From: Verrucomicrobiota bacterium
Lineage (GTDB): Bacteria > Verrucomicrobiota > Verrucomicrobiia > Limisphaerales > Pedosphaeraceae
NCBI GenBank assembly: GCA_021325145.1
Contig: JAJPHR010000077.1
Span: 62,001-126,000, forward strand
Direction: 5' to 3'
Length of the DNA stretch: 64,000 nt
Both the position numbers and the translations under genes were made by a program. Shown here piece after piece: positions 11,945-20,100 of this stretch. Each line of letters begins with the position of its first letter. The first letter of the stretch is position 1. The notes under the pieces were generated by a model. It saw only the letters and a program-made list of their open reading frames with translations. It searched no databases and had not been told where the DNA came from.

Positions 11945-12187
11945 ATGTCCTCCATGATAACGGTCAAAGCTGACAATCGACGTCGCGTGCAAATACCGGG
12001 CATCAAAGCCGGACAGGTTTTTGCACTGGAGGACGAGGGTGGCAAGGTCACACTTACCCCTCTTCAGAAGGCCGAGCCCAAGCCGGGCACGGTCGAGTTT
12101 GTGAAGAAAGACGGCTATACCGTAGGAGTGACGGATCGGACAGTGAGCATGGAGACGATCAAGAAATTGCTCTCGGAGTTCCCATGA
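11945..12187 (+). CDS. AbrB/SpoVT-type antitoxin-like protein
   Basis: An 80-residue protein whose N-terminus MITVKADNRRRVQIPGIKAG is a swapped-hairpin AbrB DNA-binding domain, followed by FALEDEGGKVTLTPL and a short C-terminal tail with TVSMETIKKLLSEFP. Such proteins act as antitoxins that repress their own operon and neutralise a PIN-domain nuclease. The ATG at 11945 was chosen over a longer upstream frame because conservation begins here; a second ATG at 11954 is also possible. The stop codon overlaps the ATG of a PIN-like remnant (ATGA at 12184-12187), the normal coupled order for antitoxin and toxin. The toxin itself is broken, so this antitoxin is probably an orphan. Confidence 0.72.
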   Translation: MSSMITVKADNRRRVQIPGIKAGQVFALEDEGGKVTLTPLQKAEPKPGTVEFVKKDGYTVGVTDRTVSMETIKKLLSEFP

Positions 12188-12297
12188 GGCATCTTCTGGA
12201 CGTCAACGTCCTGCTCAAGCACGCGCTCCGTCCGAGAGTTTTTCGCCCCGGTTTGAAATGGACGAGCACCCGGCTTTCGCTTAGGTTTCGGGCATAA
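12184..12297 (+). pseudogene. Truncated PIN-domain (VapC-like) toxin remnant
   Basis: The reading frame starts at an ATG overlapping the antitoxin stop and encodes MRHLLDVNVLL, the standard first strand of a PIN-domain ribonuclease with its first acidic metal ligand (Asp6). After about 12 residues the resemblance ends and the frame closes at residue 37. PIN toxins are about 130 residues and need three or four acidic residues, so this cannot be active. The lost part is simply absent: the next base after the stop region belongs to the S46 peptidase gene, whose ATG is at 12298. A deletion that brought the peptidase gene next to the toxin start is the simplest reading. Confidence 0.65.
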
Positions 12298-14379
12298 ATG
12301 AGACTTTCATTGTTAATGCTTATGGTGTCGGCTTGCTCGATGACGTTGACGTTGGCGGCGCGGGCGGATGAGGGGATGTGGCTTTTCAATCAGCCGCCGC
12401 GGCAGATGCTGAAGGAGCGGTATCAGTTCGATGCGACTGATCCGTGGCTGGAGCATTTGCAAAAGTCGTCGGTGCGGTTCAATTCGGGCGGGTCGGGGAG
12501 TTTCGTGAGCGAGGATGGATTGTTGATTTCCAATCACCACGTGGGCGCGGATGCGTTGCAGAAGGTGAGCAATGAGAAGACGAATTATTTGCGGGACGGG
12601 TTTTACGCGCATTCCGAAGCCGAGGAGATCAAGTGCCTGGATCTCGAGTTGAATGTGCTGCAGTCGATCGAGGACGTGACGGCGCGGGTGAACGCGGCGG
12701 TGCCGAAGGACCTCGATCCGGCCAAGGCGTTTCTGGCGCGCCGGAAGGTGATTGCGGAGATCGAAAAGGAATCGCTGGACAAGACGGGGCTGCGCTCGGA
12801 CGTGGTCACGCTGTGGCAGGGGGGCGCGTATCATTTGTATCGTTACAAGCGTTACACGGATGTGCGGTTGGTGTTCGCGCCGGAGCAGCAGATCGCGTTT
12901 TACGGCGGCGATCCGGATAACTTCGAGTTTCCGCGTTATGATTTGGATATTTGCCTGTTTCGCGCGTACGAAAACGGCAAGCCGGTGCACGTGAAGAATT
13001 ACCTGCGCTTTTCCACGGCGGGCGCGCAGGTTGGCGATCTGATTTTTGTTTCGGGTCATCCGGGGCACACGAGCCGGCTGCTGACGACGGCGGAGTTGGA
13101 GTATTATCGGGATGTGGCGCTGCCTTATCGGCTGAGCACGCTCAAGCGTTTGGAGGTCTTGCTCGGCACGTGGAGCGCGCGCAGCCAGGAAAACGCCCGG
13201 CGGGCGCGCGATGATTTTTTCGGCGTGCAGAACTCGCGCAAAGCTTTCGATGGACGGCTGGCAGGGTTGCTGGATCCGGATTTGTTTGGTCAAAAGGCGA
13301 AGGAAGAGGCGGATTTCCGGGCGCGGCTGGCAGGCAAGCCTGAGTTCGCCGACGCGGCCGCCGCTTACGACAAGATTGCCGAGGCCACCCGGGTAATGGC
13401 GACGCAGGCCAAACGGTACCGATTGCTCGAACAGGGTGCGGCGTTCAATTCCGAGAGTTTCGGGATTGCGCGCACGTTGCTCCGCGCCGGTGAGGAGCGG
13501 CCCAAGCCGAATGGCGAACGGCTCCGCGAATACTCGGACTCGAGCAAGGAATCGCTCGAACTGGGTTTGTTCTCGGAGAAGCCGATTTACAACGACCTGG
13601 AAATTCTCACGCTGTCCGACTCACTGACGTTCCTCGCCACGGAGTTGGGACCGACGAATGAGCTGGTGGTAAAGGCCCTGGCCGGGAAATCACCGCGTGA
13701 GCGCGCGGTGGAATTGATCACGCAGACAAAGGTGCGGGACGTGGCGTTTCGGAAAAAGCTTTACGAAGGCGGCGCGAGCGCGGTGTCGGCGGCGAACGAT
13801 CCGATGATCGAGCTGGCGCGATTGGTCGATCCGGAGGCGCGGGCGTTGCGGAAGGTCATGGAGGAGCAGGACGAAACCAAACAGCAGGCGCATGCGGCGA
13901 TTGCCCGCGCGCGCAACGCCATTTTGGGCACGTCGGGTTATCCGGACGCGACGTTCACGCTGCGGTTGTCCTTCGGCACGGTGAAAGGCTATGAGGAAGA
14001 CGGCAAGCAGGTGCTGGCGTTTACCACGTTGGCGGGGCTTTATGAGCGCGCCAAGGAAATGCAGAACAAGCCGCCGTTCGATTTGCCGCCGAGATGGGAG
14101 AAGCGCAAGTCGCGGCTGGACTTGAAGACGACGTATAATTTTGTGAGCACGGCGGACATCATTGGCGGCAACTCCGGCAGTCCGGTGGTAAATCGCGCCG
14201 GGGAGTTTGTCGGCATTATCTTCGACGGCAACCTGCAAAGTCTTTCCTGGGACGATGTGTACAGCGACAAGCAGGGCCGGGCGACGTCGGTCAGTTCGCC
14301 CGCGATTGTGGAAGCGTTGAACAAGGTGTATGACGCGAAGGATTTGGCGAACGAACTGGTGAACGGGCGGAGGAAATAG
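12298..14379 (+). CDS. Peptidase family S46 (DPP7/DPP11-type dipeptidyl-peptidase)
   Basis: A 693-residue exported serine exopeptidase that removes N-terminal dipeptides from oligopeptides in the periplasm. A signal peptide ends near residue 23 (LAARADEGMW). The catalytic triad is visible as SNHHVG (His80 or His81), Asp217 in FPRYDLDICLFR, and Ser626 in IIGGNSGSPV. The GEFVGIIFDGN stretch carries Gly where DPP11 enzymes have the Arg that selects acidic residues, so a DPP7-like preference for hydrophobic or aliphatic residues is inferred. S46 enzymes let bacteria with proteolytic, asaccharolytic habits feed on peptides. The ATG directly abuts the decayed toxin fragment, so the promoter may have been rearranged. 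Confidence 0.94.
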   Translation: MRLSLLMLMVSACSMTLTLAARADEGMWLFNQPPRQMLKERYQFDATDPWLEHLQKSSVRFNSGGSGSFVSEDGLLISNHHVGADALQKVSNEKTNYLRDGFYAHSEAEEIKCLDLELNVLQSIEDVTARVNAAVPKDLDPAKAFLARRKVIAEIEKESLDKTGLRSDVVTLWQGGAYHLYRYKRYTDVRLVFAPEQQIAFYGGDPDNFEFPRYDLDICLFRAYENGKPVHVKNYLRFSTAGAQVGDLIFVSGHPGHTSRLLTTAELEYYRDVALPYRLSTLKRLEVLLGTWSARSQENARRARDDFFGVQNSRKAFDGRLAGLLDPDLFGQKAKEEADFRARLAGKPEFADAAAAYDKIAEATRVMATQAKRYRLLEQGAAFNSESFGIARTLLRAGEERPKPNGERLREYSDSSKESLELGLFSEKPIYNDLEILTLSDSLTFLATELGPTNELVVKALAGKSPRERAVELITQTKVRDVAFRKKLYEGGASAVSAANDPMIELARLVDPEARALRKVMEEQDETKQQAHAAIARARNAILGTSGYPDATFTLRLSFGTVKGYEEDGKQVLAFTTLAGLYERAKEMQNKPPFDLPPRWEKRKSRLDLKTTYNFVSTADIIGGNSGSPVVNRAGEFVGIIFDGNLQSLSWDDVYSDKQGRATSVSSPAIVEALNKVYDAKDLANELVNGRRK

Positions 14380-14557
14380 CGGGCGGAGAAGCTCCTTCAC
14401 CCGGCGTTCTTCTCCCACCACGGGTGGAGTCCCGGCGTGGCTGGTGCTCTTCGTCTGGCCGGAAAGTTCCGTTAGTCCTCAGCCGCAACGATGCGGTTGA
14501 TTCTTCACACTTGCCACACGCCGTGAAATCGGTTGTATTGGACTGCGTGATGTTGTG

Positions 14558-16063
14558 ATGAGATCGGCCGCTATTTTTTGTGCCTTGGGGCTTTTTGGGG
14601 TGGTCCGGGCGCAGGAGAGTTCCCCAAGCCCATTCGGCGAAGATTTAAGCCGTCTCCGGGGTTCGGGTTTTCACTATAGTCTTTCCAAACAATTCATTGT
14701 CCACGCGCAACCTCCCACCGGCTGGATGCCGACGATGGGCGAGGGGCCGGATTTGGTCCGGTTGGAGCCGAACCTGCTTGCGATTTCGTGCGAACGGATC
14801 AAACACGAACTGCTGCGGGCTTTGGGTGAAACGGATCAGTGGCGCGGGGCCATCCGCATCGAACTGCATCCCGCCCAGAATCGCAATGAAACCATCCAGA
14901 TCGCTTCCACTCATTATTCGGACGGCTGGTCCTACCGAATGGACCTGCCCGACCGGATGGAGGTTCCGCGGTTGATCGACGCGGTGGTGCAAACGTTGCT
15001 GCTGGAAATGGCCAATCGCACTTCGACCGGCCGGTCCGCGGAAATTCCGGCCTGGCTGACGTATGGTTTGGCCCAGCAACTGAGACAGGACGCCGTCTTG
15101 GAACTGGTGCTCCGTCCGCCCAGCCGAAAGGATGGCTCGAGCTTCGATGGCTTGACGGCCAGGACCGATCGCTCGTGGAGCGCCGTCGATACCACCGCGG
15201 AACGAGCGCAGAAAATGGCCACTGACCGGGGTGTGCGGGTGTTTGGTTCGGTGGCGGACGCCACGGCTTCGGGTGACGTGTCGAGCCTGGTGATGGCCAA
15301 CCCGCTCGCGAAGGCGCATGAAGAATTGCGCGCGCAGCCGCCCTTGACACTGGATGAATTGAGCTGGCCAGGCGAAGACGAACTGCTCGGGCCGTCCGCC
15401 GCGGCGTATCGCAACAGCGCGCAATTGCTGGTCTGCGACCTGGCGCGACTGCCGGATGGCCGGAGTTGCCTGCGCGCATTCGTCGACGAATTGTCGCAGC
15501 ATTTCAACTGGCAGATGGCCTTTCTGAAGGCGTTTCATTCCCAATTTGACACGCAGCGTGATTTGGAAAAATGGTGGGCGCTGAAGGTGGAGAATTTCAC
15601 CGAGCGCGACCTGACGCAAACCTGGCCGGACGACGAAAGCTGGCGCAAGCTGGAGGAGATCATCCGTCCGCCGGTGGAAGTGCGCACCGCCGCCGACGAA
15701 ATGCCGTTGCGCACGGAGATCACCTTGCAAGGCATTCTTCAAGGGTTTGAGTTCGTCCGGCAGGGAGTGATCCTGCAGGATAAAATTCAGCAATTCATGC
15801 TGCTGCGCGTGCGGGTTTCGCAGAAGCTGGTTCCGTTGGTGGATGCTTATCGGCAGGCCTTGCAGGATTACCTGAAGAAGCGGCAGAAGATCGCTGTGCC
15901 CAAGCTGGCGAAGGGCATCGTGAGCAAAAAACTCGATCAACTCACGATGGAAACGGTGCGCGTTCTAAATGGGTTGGATACCCGCCTCGAAGAAATGCGC
16001 CCCAAGGATAAGCAGGCGGTTCCAGAGCAAAACGACACCGCCAGCGTGCTCACTAACCCCTAA
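14558..16063 (+). CDS. Exported protein of unknown function
   Basis: A protein of about 501 residues beginning with a signal peptide (MRSAAIFCALGLFGVVRAQ, cleavage near residue 19). The body is soluble and Leu/Arg-rich. It has EIPAWLTYGLAQQL near residue 165, reminiscent of the short helix in gluzincin-like peptidase folds, but the HExxH motif is missing, so no enzymatic role is claimed. A helical C-terminal region (about 390-480) could form a coiled coil. A GTG three bases upstream is an alternative start. It sits between the S46 peptidase and lysine 2,3-aminomutase genes on the same strand, with gaps of about 180 and 80 bp. I cannot name a family. Confidence 0.75.
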   Translation: MRSAAIFCALGLFGVVRAQESSPSPFGEDLSRLRGSGFHYSLSKQFIVHAQPPTGWMPTMGEGPDLVRLEPNLLAISCERIKHELLRALGETDQWRGAIRIELHPAQNRNETIQIASTHYSDGWSYRMDLPDRMEVPRLIDAVVQTLLLEMANRTSTGRSAEIPAWLTYGLAQQLRQDAVLELVLRPPSRKDGSSFDGLTARTDRSWSAVDTTAERAQKMATDRGVRVFGSVADATASGDVSSLVMANPLAKAHEELRAQPPLTLDELSWPGEDELLGPSAAAYRNSAQLLVCDLARLPDGRSCLRAFVDELSQHFNWQMAFLKAFHSQFDTQRDLEKWWALKVENFTERDLTQTWPDDESWRKLEEIIRPPVEVRTAADEMPLRTEITLQGILQGFEFVRQGVILQDKIQQFMLLRVRVSQKLVPLVDAYRQALQDYLKKRQKIAVPKLAKGIVSKKLDQLTMETVRVLNGLDTRLEEMRPKDKQAVPEQNDTASVLTNP

Positions 16064-16145
16064 TAATCAAATAGTTGCGTCTTAATTCGCGGTATTTTTG
16101 TCCGTTCCCTTGACACGTCGGAGTCTCAACTTATAGTTCGACATC

Positions 16146-17384
16146 ATGTCAAATGATACTTCAGAGGGCGATGACGGCGACACGGGTGAAGCCGTCAAAC
16201 TGGACCAACTCAAACAGTTCAAATCTTCCGGGCGCGGTTTCTGGCACAATGTTCCGGAGGCCGATTGGAACGACTGGCGGTGGCAGCTTAAGAACCGCAT
16301 TACTTCGCTGGAGCAATTGCAGCGCTTGATGCCCACGCTTTCGCCGGAGGAACACGCCGGCACGCTGCTGGCGAACAGCAAGCTGGCGCTGGCCATCACG
16401 CCTTACTTTTTCAATTTGATCGATCCGGCGGACGAAAATTGCCCGATTCGCTGGCAAGTGATTCCGCGCATCGAAGAAACGAACACCGCGCCGTGGGAAA
16501 TGACCGATCCCTGCGGGGAGGATTCGCATTCGCCGGTGCCGGGATTGGTGCATCGCTATCCGGACCGGGTGTTGTTCCTGGTGACGGACCGATGCGCGGC
16601 GTATTGCCGTTATTGCACGCGCTCGCGGCTGGTCAGCAACGCGAGCGGCTACGATTTTCACCCGCAATTCGAGAAGCAGATAGACTACATACGCCGTACT
16701 CCAACCATCCGCGATGTGCTGCTGAGCGGCGGCGATCCGTTGTTGTTAAGCGATGACAAGCTGGGTTATTTGCTGGGGCAACTGCGCGCGATCCCGCATG
16801 TGGAATTCCTGCGCATTGGTTCGCGCATTCCCATTTTCCTGCCCCAACGCATCACGCCTGGTTTGTGCGCGATGCTCAAGCAGTATCATCCGCTGTTCCT
16901 CAGCATCCACAGCAATCATCCGCGCGAACTGACCACCGAGGTCCGCGAAGCGCTCGGACGCCTGGCCGATGCCGGCATCCCGCTCGGCAACCAGTCGGTT
17001 CTCTTGCGCAACGTGAACGACGATGTGACCGTGATGCGCGCCCTGGTGCAGAAACTTCTCATGTGCCGGGTCAAGCCATATTACCTCTACCAATGCGACC
17101 TCATCGCCGGCTCGGCGCATCTCCGCGCGAGCGTGCGCAAGGGCTTGGAGATCATGGAAGGCTTGCGCGGACACACGAGCGGTTACGCCGTGCCGCAATA
17201 CGTCATTGACGCGCCCGGCGGCGGCGGGAAAGTGCCCGTCAATCCGGATTACATTCTCTCCCGCGACGACGACCGGGTCGTCATCCGCAATTTCGAAGGC
17301 CGGATTTTCGAGTATCCCGAAGCGGCCGACGGCACGCCTTTCGTCGAAGCGCCGAAAGAGATCGAAGAGCCGGAGTTGGTGTAA
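16146..17384 (+). CDS. kamA: Lysine 2,3-aminomutase (radical SAM, PLP)
   Basis: This enzyme converts L-lysine to beta-lysine using a [4Fe-4S] cluster, S-adenosylmethionine and PLP. The 412-residue protein carries Cys150, Cys154 and Cys157 (CAAYCRYC), the GGDPLLL motif at about 195-201, Asp318 (YQCDLIAGSAH), Asp355 (VIDAPGGGGK) and Lys362. These sit exactly 25 positions after the Clostridium subterminale residues C125, C129, C132, D293, D330 and K337, so both lysine-binding aspartates and the PLP lysine are kept. A real lysine aminomutase is therefore more likely than an EpmB-type EF-P modifier, and the EF-P in this window lacks a modifiable lysine. The product may go to N-epsilon-acetyl-beta-lysine (osmolyte) or lysine catabolism; the acetyltransferase partner is not seen. 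Confidence 0.93.
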   Translation: MSNDTSEGDDGDTGEAVKLDQLKQFKSSGRGFWHNVPEADWNDWRWQLKNRITSLEQLQRLMPTLSPEEHAGTLLANSKLALAITPYFFNLIDPADENCPIRWQVIPRIEETNTAPWEMTDPCGEDSHSPVPGLVHRYPDRVLFLVTDRCAAYCRYCTRSRLVSNASGYDFHPQFEKQIDYIRRTPTIRDVLLSGGDPLLLSDDKLGYLLGQLRAIPHVEFLRIGSRIPIFLPQRITPGLCAMLKQYHPLFLSIHSNHPRELTTEVREALGRLADAGIPLGNQSVLLRNVNDDVTVMRALVQKLLMCRVKPYYLYQCDLIAGSAHLRASVRKGLEIMEGLRGHTSGYAVPQYVIDAPGGGGKVPVNPDYILSRDDDRVVIRNFEGRIFEYPEAADGTPFVEAPKEIEEPELV

Positions 17385-17509
17385 GCCGGCGGATTTGATT
17401 AAGAATTCATCTCGCGAGGGCGGGCAGCCCTGTGCGTGCGCCGGCGCGCATGGAGTGGCGCGCCCTGCCAGGATGGGTTTCAAAATGCCCAGTGCGGTGT
17501 ACTGCGATT

Positions 17510-17944
17510 ATGAACGCCAACAACGAGAAAGATCTTTTCAAGGTCATCGTGTTTTCGACAGCCCTGGCTTTTGGCGCGCTGCTGGCTTCATTGGAATCGC
17601 TGCAATCCAGTCCGGCGGGATTTTCATTCAAGGTGTCGTTCCGAACGTTGCTGGCGTTCCTGGCGGGAGGCGGCATTGCGCTGGGCTATTGGAAGGTGGT
17701 GCTCAAAAGCGGCGCGGCCGTCCGGCAGACCGGATTGATCATTGGCACCGTTTTCCTGGTTTTGTTTGGAGTGGGTGCGTTTCTGTATCCGTTGAGATTC
17801 GTTTCACGCGATAAACTGCCGGATATTTTGGTTGGTTTGGGACTGGCTACTTGCGCGCTTTCGTTGGTCGGAGGACTGCTCTGGCTGTCGCACAAGTTTC
17901 TCAGCGAGGACACCAAAAGCCAGGACGATAAAGAGCGGCTTTGA
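17510..17944 (+). CDS. Small membrane protein of unknown function
   Basis: A 144-residue protein with four hydrophobic stretches: VIVFSTALAFGALLASL, LLAFLAGGGIALGYW, LIIGTVFLVLFGVGAFLYP and ILVGLGLATCALSLVGGLLWL. Its ends are charged. The ATG at 17510 is in frame with the hydrophobic pattern and was preferred to a longer frame starting in the repeat-like intergenic sequence. It lies about 125 bp after kamA on the same strand and converges with the lactonase gene. No family recognised. Confidence 0.65.
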   Translation: MNANNEKDLFKVIVFSTALAFGALLASLESLQSSPAGFSFKVSFRTLLAFLAGGGIALGYWKVVLKSGAAVRQTGLIIGTVFLVLFGVGAFLYPLRFVSRDKLPDILVGLGLATCALSLVGGLLWLSHKFLSEDTKSQDDKERL

Positions 17945-18027
17945 GCGGCCGCTCCAAATCGTCTCCTTCCTAATTCCAATCCCCGTGAACCTGGAACGAA
18001 GAGCGGCCCCTTACCCGGCGCGTTGCT

Positions 18028-19299
18028 TTACCTCGCCTTCCCGAGATCGAGGAATACGATCGCTGAAGGATTGCCGACGGGTGTGTATTGGCCGGTAAAG
18101 GCAAGAGCGCCGGATTTGCGATTAACGCGGAAGGCGGTAATGGCGTCGCCCCGCTGGTTGCATGAATAAAGGAAATTTCCCGTGGGATCGAAATTGAAGC
18201 TGCGCGGATAGTCCGCGCGGGTCCATTCCTCGCCGGCGAAAGTCAACTGGCCAGTTTTTCCGACGGAAAACCACGCGATGCCATCATGCAGGCGATTGCC
18301 CACATAGACAAACCTGCCATCGGAAGAAACCATGATCTCGGAGGCGAAACTGCTGCCGGCGAACCCCGCCGGGAGGCTGGACACAGTTTGCCGCGAGGCC
18401 AGCCGTCCCTGCGTGCCATCGTAGTCAAACAGCATCAGGTTCGATCCTTCTTCCTGCAATGAGTACAACCAACGCCCATTGGGATGGAAAGAAAAGCGTC
18501 GTGGGCCATCGCCCGGCGGCAGCGGGACCGCAGCGGGATCGTTGGGAACCAGAACACCCGCCTGGTCATCAAATTTCCAGACGAGGATTTGATCCAATCC
18601 CAACTCGGCGGACAACACGAAGCGTCCGGAGGGATCAGCCTTGATCATGTGGGCGTGCGGAACGTCGTGTCCGCTGACGGCAAAGCTTCCCGGAGGGGCG
18701 TTCGCGGCCTTTCTCGGCCCCACCATTCCCGCATCCTTCCTGACGCTGCTCGCGGGAGCGAGGCTGCCGTCGGGGAGAATGGGCAGCACCGCCACCGAGC
18801 CGCCGAAATAATTTGCCACCAACACGAACCTTCCACACGGATGAATGCTCAGGTACGTGGGGCCGCGCCCGCCCGAACTCATGGTATTCAGCAACGTCAG
18901 TTGTCCGTTGGCGCGATTGATGGCGAAAGCGCTGATCGACCCTGACCTGCCATCCTCCTGTTCGTCGGTCTCGTTGGTGACATACAAGCGGGTTCCGGCG
19001 GAATTGATCGCCAGGCAATCCGGACTCGAAGATTGCTCAAATACTCCGCAGGGCGACAATATCCCCGTCGCGCGATTGACTTCGAACAGGTGAATGCCGC
19101 GCCCATTGCCCGGAGGCAGGTCCACCTGGGTTGGCGACACATGACGCAGAGGAGAACTGAATGTGCCCACATAAGCGATGAGCGGTCCCTTGTTCGAGCC
19201 TGCCTGCGCCAGTCGCCATGGCTCAAAGATTACCCCACTGCCTGCCAGCAAGGTGGCGACTTTCAAAAACGAACGCCGGGATAACGCCGGAGAAATCAT
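18028..19299 (-). CDS. Lactonase-family seven-bladed beta-propeller protein (6-phosphogluconolactonase-like)
   Basis: A 423-residue exported protein with a twin-arginine signal (SRRSFLKVATLLAG) near the N-terminus, so it is folded before export. The mature part is a beta-propeller of the lactonase family (PF10282 type), recognisable by repeated blades such as SIHPCGRFVLVANYFGGSVAVLPI, IKADPSGRFVLSAELGLDQI and RSFNFDPTGNFLYSCNQ. The family includes Pgl 6-phosphogluconolactonase, but Tat-exported members probably act on other lactones or are carbohydrate-related. ATG at 19299 was preferred to a TTG two codons upstream. It converges with the small membrane protein gene. Confidence 0.88.
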   Translation of the reverse strand: MISPALSRRSFLKVATLLAGSGVIFEPWRLAQAGSNKGPLIAYVGTFSSPLRHVSPTQVDLPPGNGRGIHLFEVNRATGILSPCGVFEQSSSPDCLAINSAGTRLYVTNETDEQEDGRSGSISAFAINRANGQLTLLNTMSSGGRGPTYLSIHPCGRFVLVANYFGGSVAVLPILPDGSLAPASSVRKDAGMVGPRKAANAPPGSFAVSGHDVPHAHMIKADPSGRFVLSAELGLDQILVWKFDDQAGVLVPNDPAAVPLPPGDGPRRFSFHPNGRWLYSLQEEGSNLMLFDYDGTQGRLASRQTVSSLPAGFAGSSFASEIMVSSDGRFVYVGNRLHDGIAWFSVGKTGQLTFAGEEWTRADYPRSFNFDPTGNFLYSCNQRGDAITAFRVNRKSGALAFTGQYTPVGNPSAIVFLDLGKAR

Positions 19300-19370
19300 G
19301 ATCAAGACCTTGCGGCTGGATCGTTTCCAACGTCAAGGGTTAGGATGGCCCGCCGCCGGACGAGTTGGAA

Positions 19371-19390
19371 GGCGGACATCCCTGTCCGCC
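19371..19390. repeat. Short perfect hairpin
   Basis: GGCGGACA and its exact complement TGTCCGCC are separated by the 4-base loop TCCC. The 8-bp stem lies in non-coding sequence and looks like one of many dispersed hairpins in this genome rather than a terminator, because no T-run follows. Confidence 0.6.
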
Positions 19391-20008
19391 TTAAACGTGC
19401 GCCCGCCCGAGAGCGAGCTTTGGCACTTCACTGAAGTATTACAGGAATATTCAGAATTAAGTTGCCCGAGAGGGCGGCAAGTGCTCTATTACCGGGGCAG
19501 TGACGGAATGGGAGGGCCAGCGCGAAGCGCCGGAATGTCCAATGACCCGCCTTCGCTCAAAAGCAGCCACGGCGAGACGAGCCAACGTCCAAGGCCCAGC
19601 GGTGAGTTTGGGCGCGTGATGGTGGCGATTTTGCCTTGCTCCGTTTGGGGAGCGGGGATGTTCTTTGACAATCAAAATAAGTCCAAAGTCCAAGCTCAAG
19701 GTCGTAACTGGAACATTTTGGCACACCTGCGACGGCTCTTATGAGCTGTCTTGGAGGTTTAAACCGGTCGGGGAAATTAGGGTCAATTAAAGTAAATTAA
19801 ACCAAATTAAACCTCTTTTTTTGGCGCGGGAAGGCCCTGAAAAGCGTGAAATATAGCGCAAATGCCTGATGGGTAGCAGGTTATGTGGAAAAGGCGTGTT
19901 CTTGGCTGTTTTCGATGGAATGGCCAGCCCTTGCGAACCGTTAAGATGAAATTCTGCCATCCGGCTACCTTCTGTTACGGCTCCGCCGTTAGAAGGGGAG
20001 AGAAAATC

Positions 20009-20040
20009 GAGGACGAGGACGAGGGCGACGACGCGGACGA
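20009..20040 (+). repeat. GAGGAC/GACGAC hexamer repeat upstream of recG
   Basis: About five purine-rich units (GAGGAC, GAGGAC, GAGGGC, GACGAC, GCGGAC) run in tandem 60-90 bp before the recG start. The same purine-rich style appears in other low-complexity stretches in the window. No function is inferred. Confidence 0.5.
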
Positions 20041-20100
20041 TTAAAACAGGGCCGATTTGCCCGTTGAAGGCCGCCCTCGCCGTTTGTATCGTAAATTGAG

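Larger units (their letters stand above)
19300..20100. other. Gene-poor region with dispersed repeat debris
   Basis: About 800 bp between the lactonase-like gene and recG. Long frames exist but have no family resemblance. Visible structure: the hairpin at 19371-19390, a segment near 19500-19560 rich in GCGAAGCGC-type repeats, AT-rich AAATTAA copies near 19780-19810, and GAGGAC hexamers at 20009-20040. I see no supported gene. A promoter for recG should lie near 20050. Confidence 0.55.

Noticed and set aside
19178..19744. 188-codon frame in the region before recG
   Set aside because: Mixture of repeat-derived residues (RTSLSALNV, MGGPARSAGMS) without domains; composition fits repeat debris.
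19725..19750. TGGCAC stretch as a possible sigma-54 promoter
   Set aside because: The TTGC element is absent at the required spacing.
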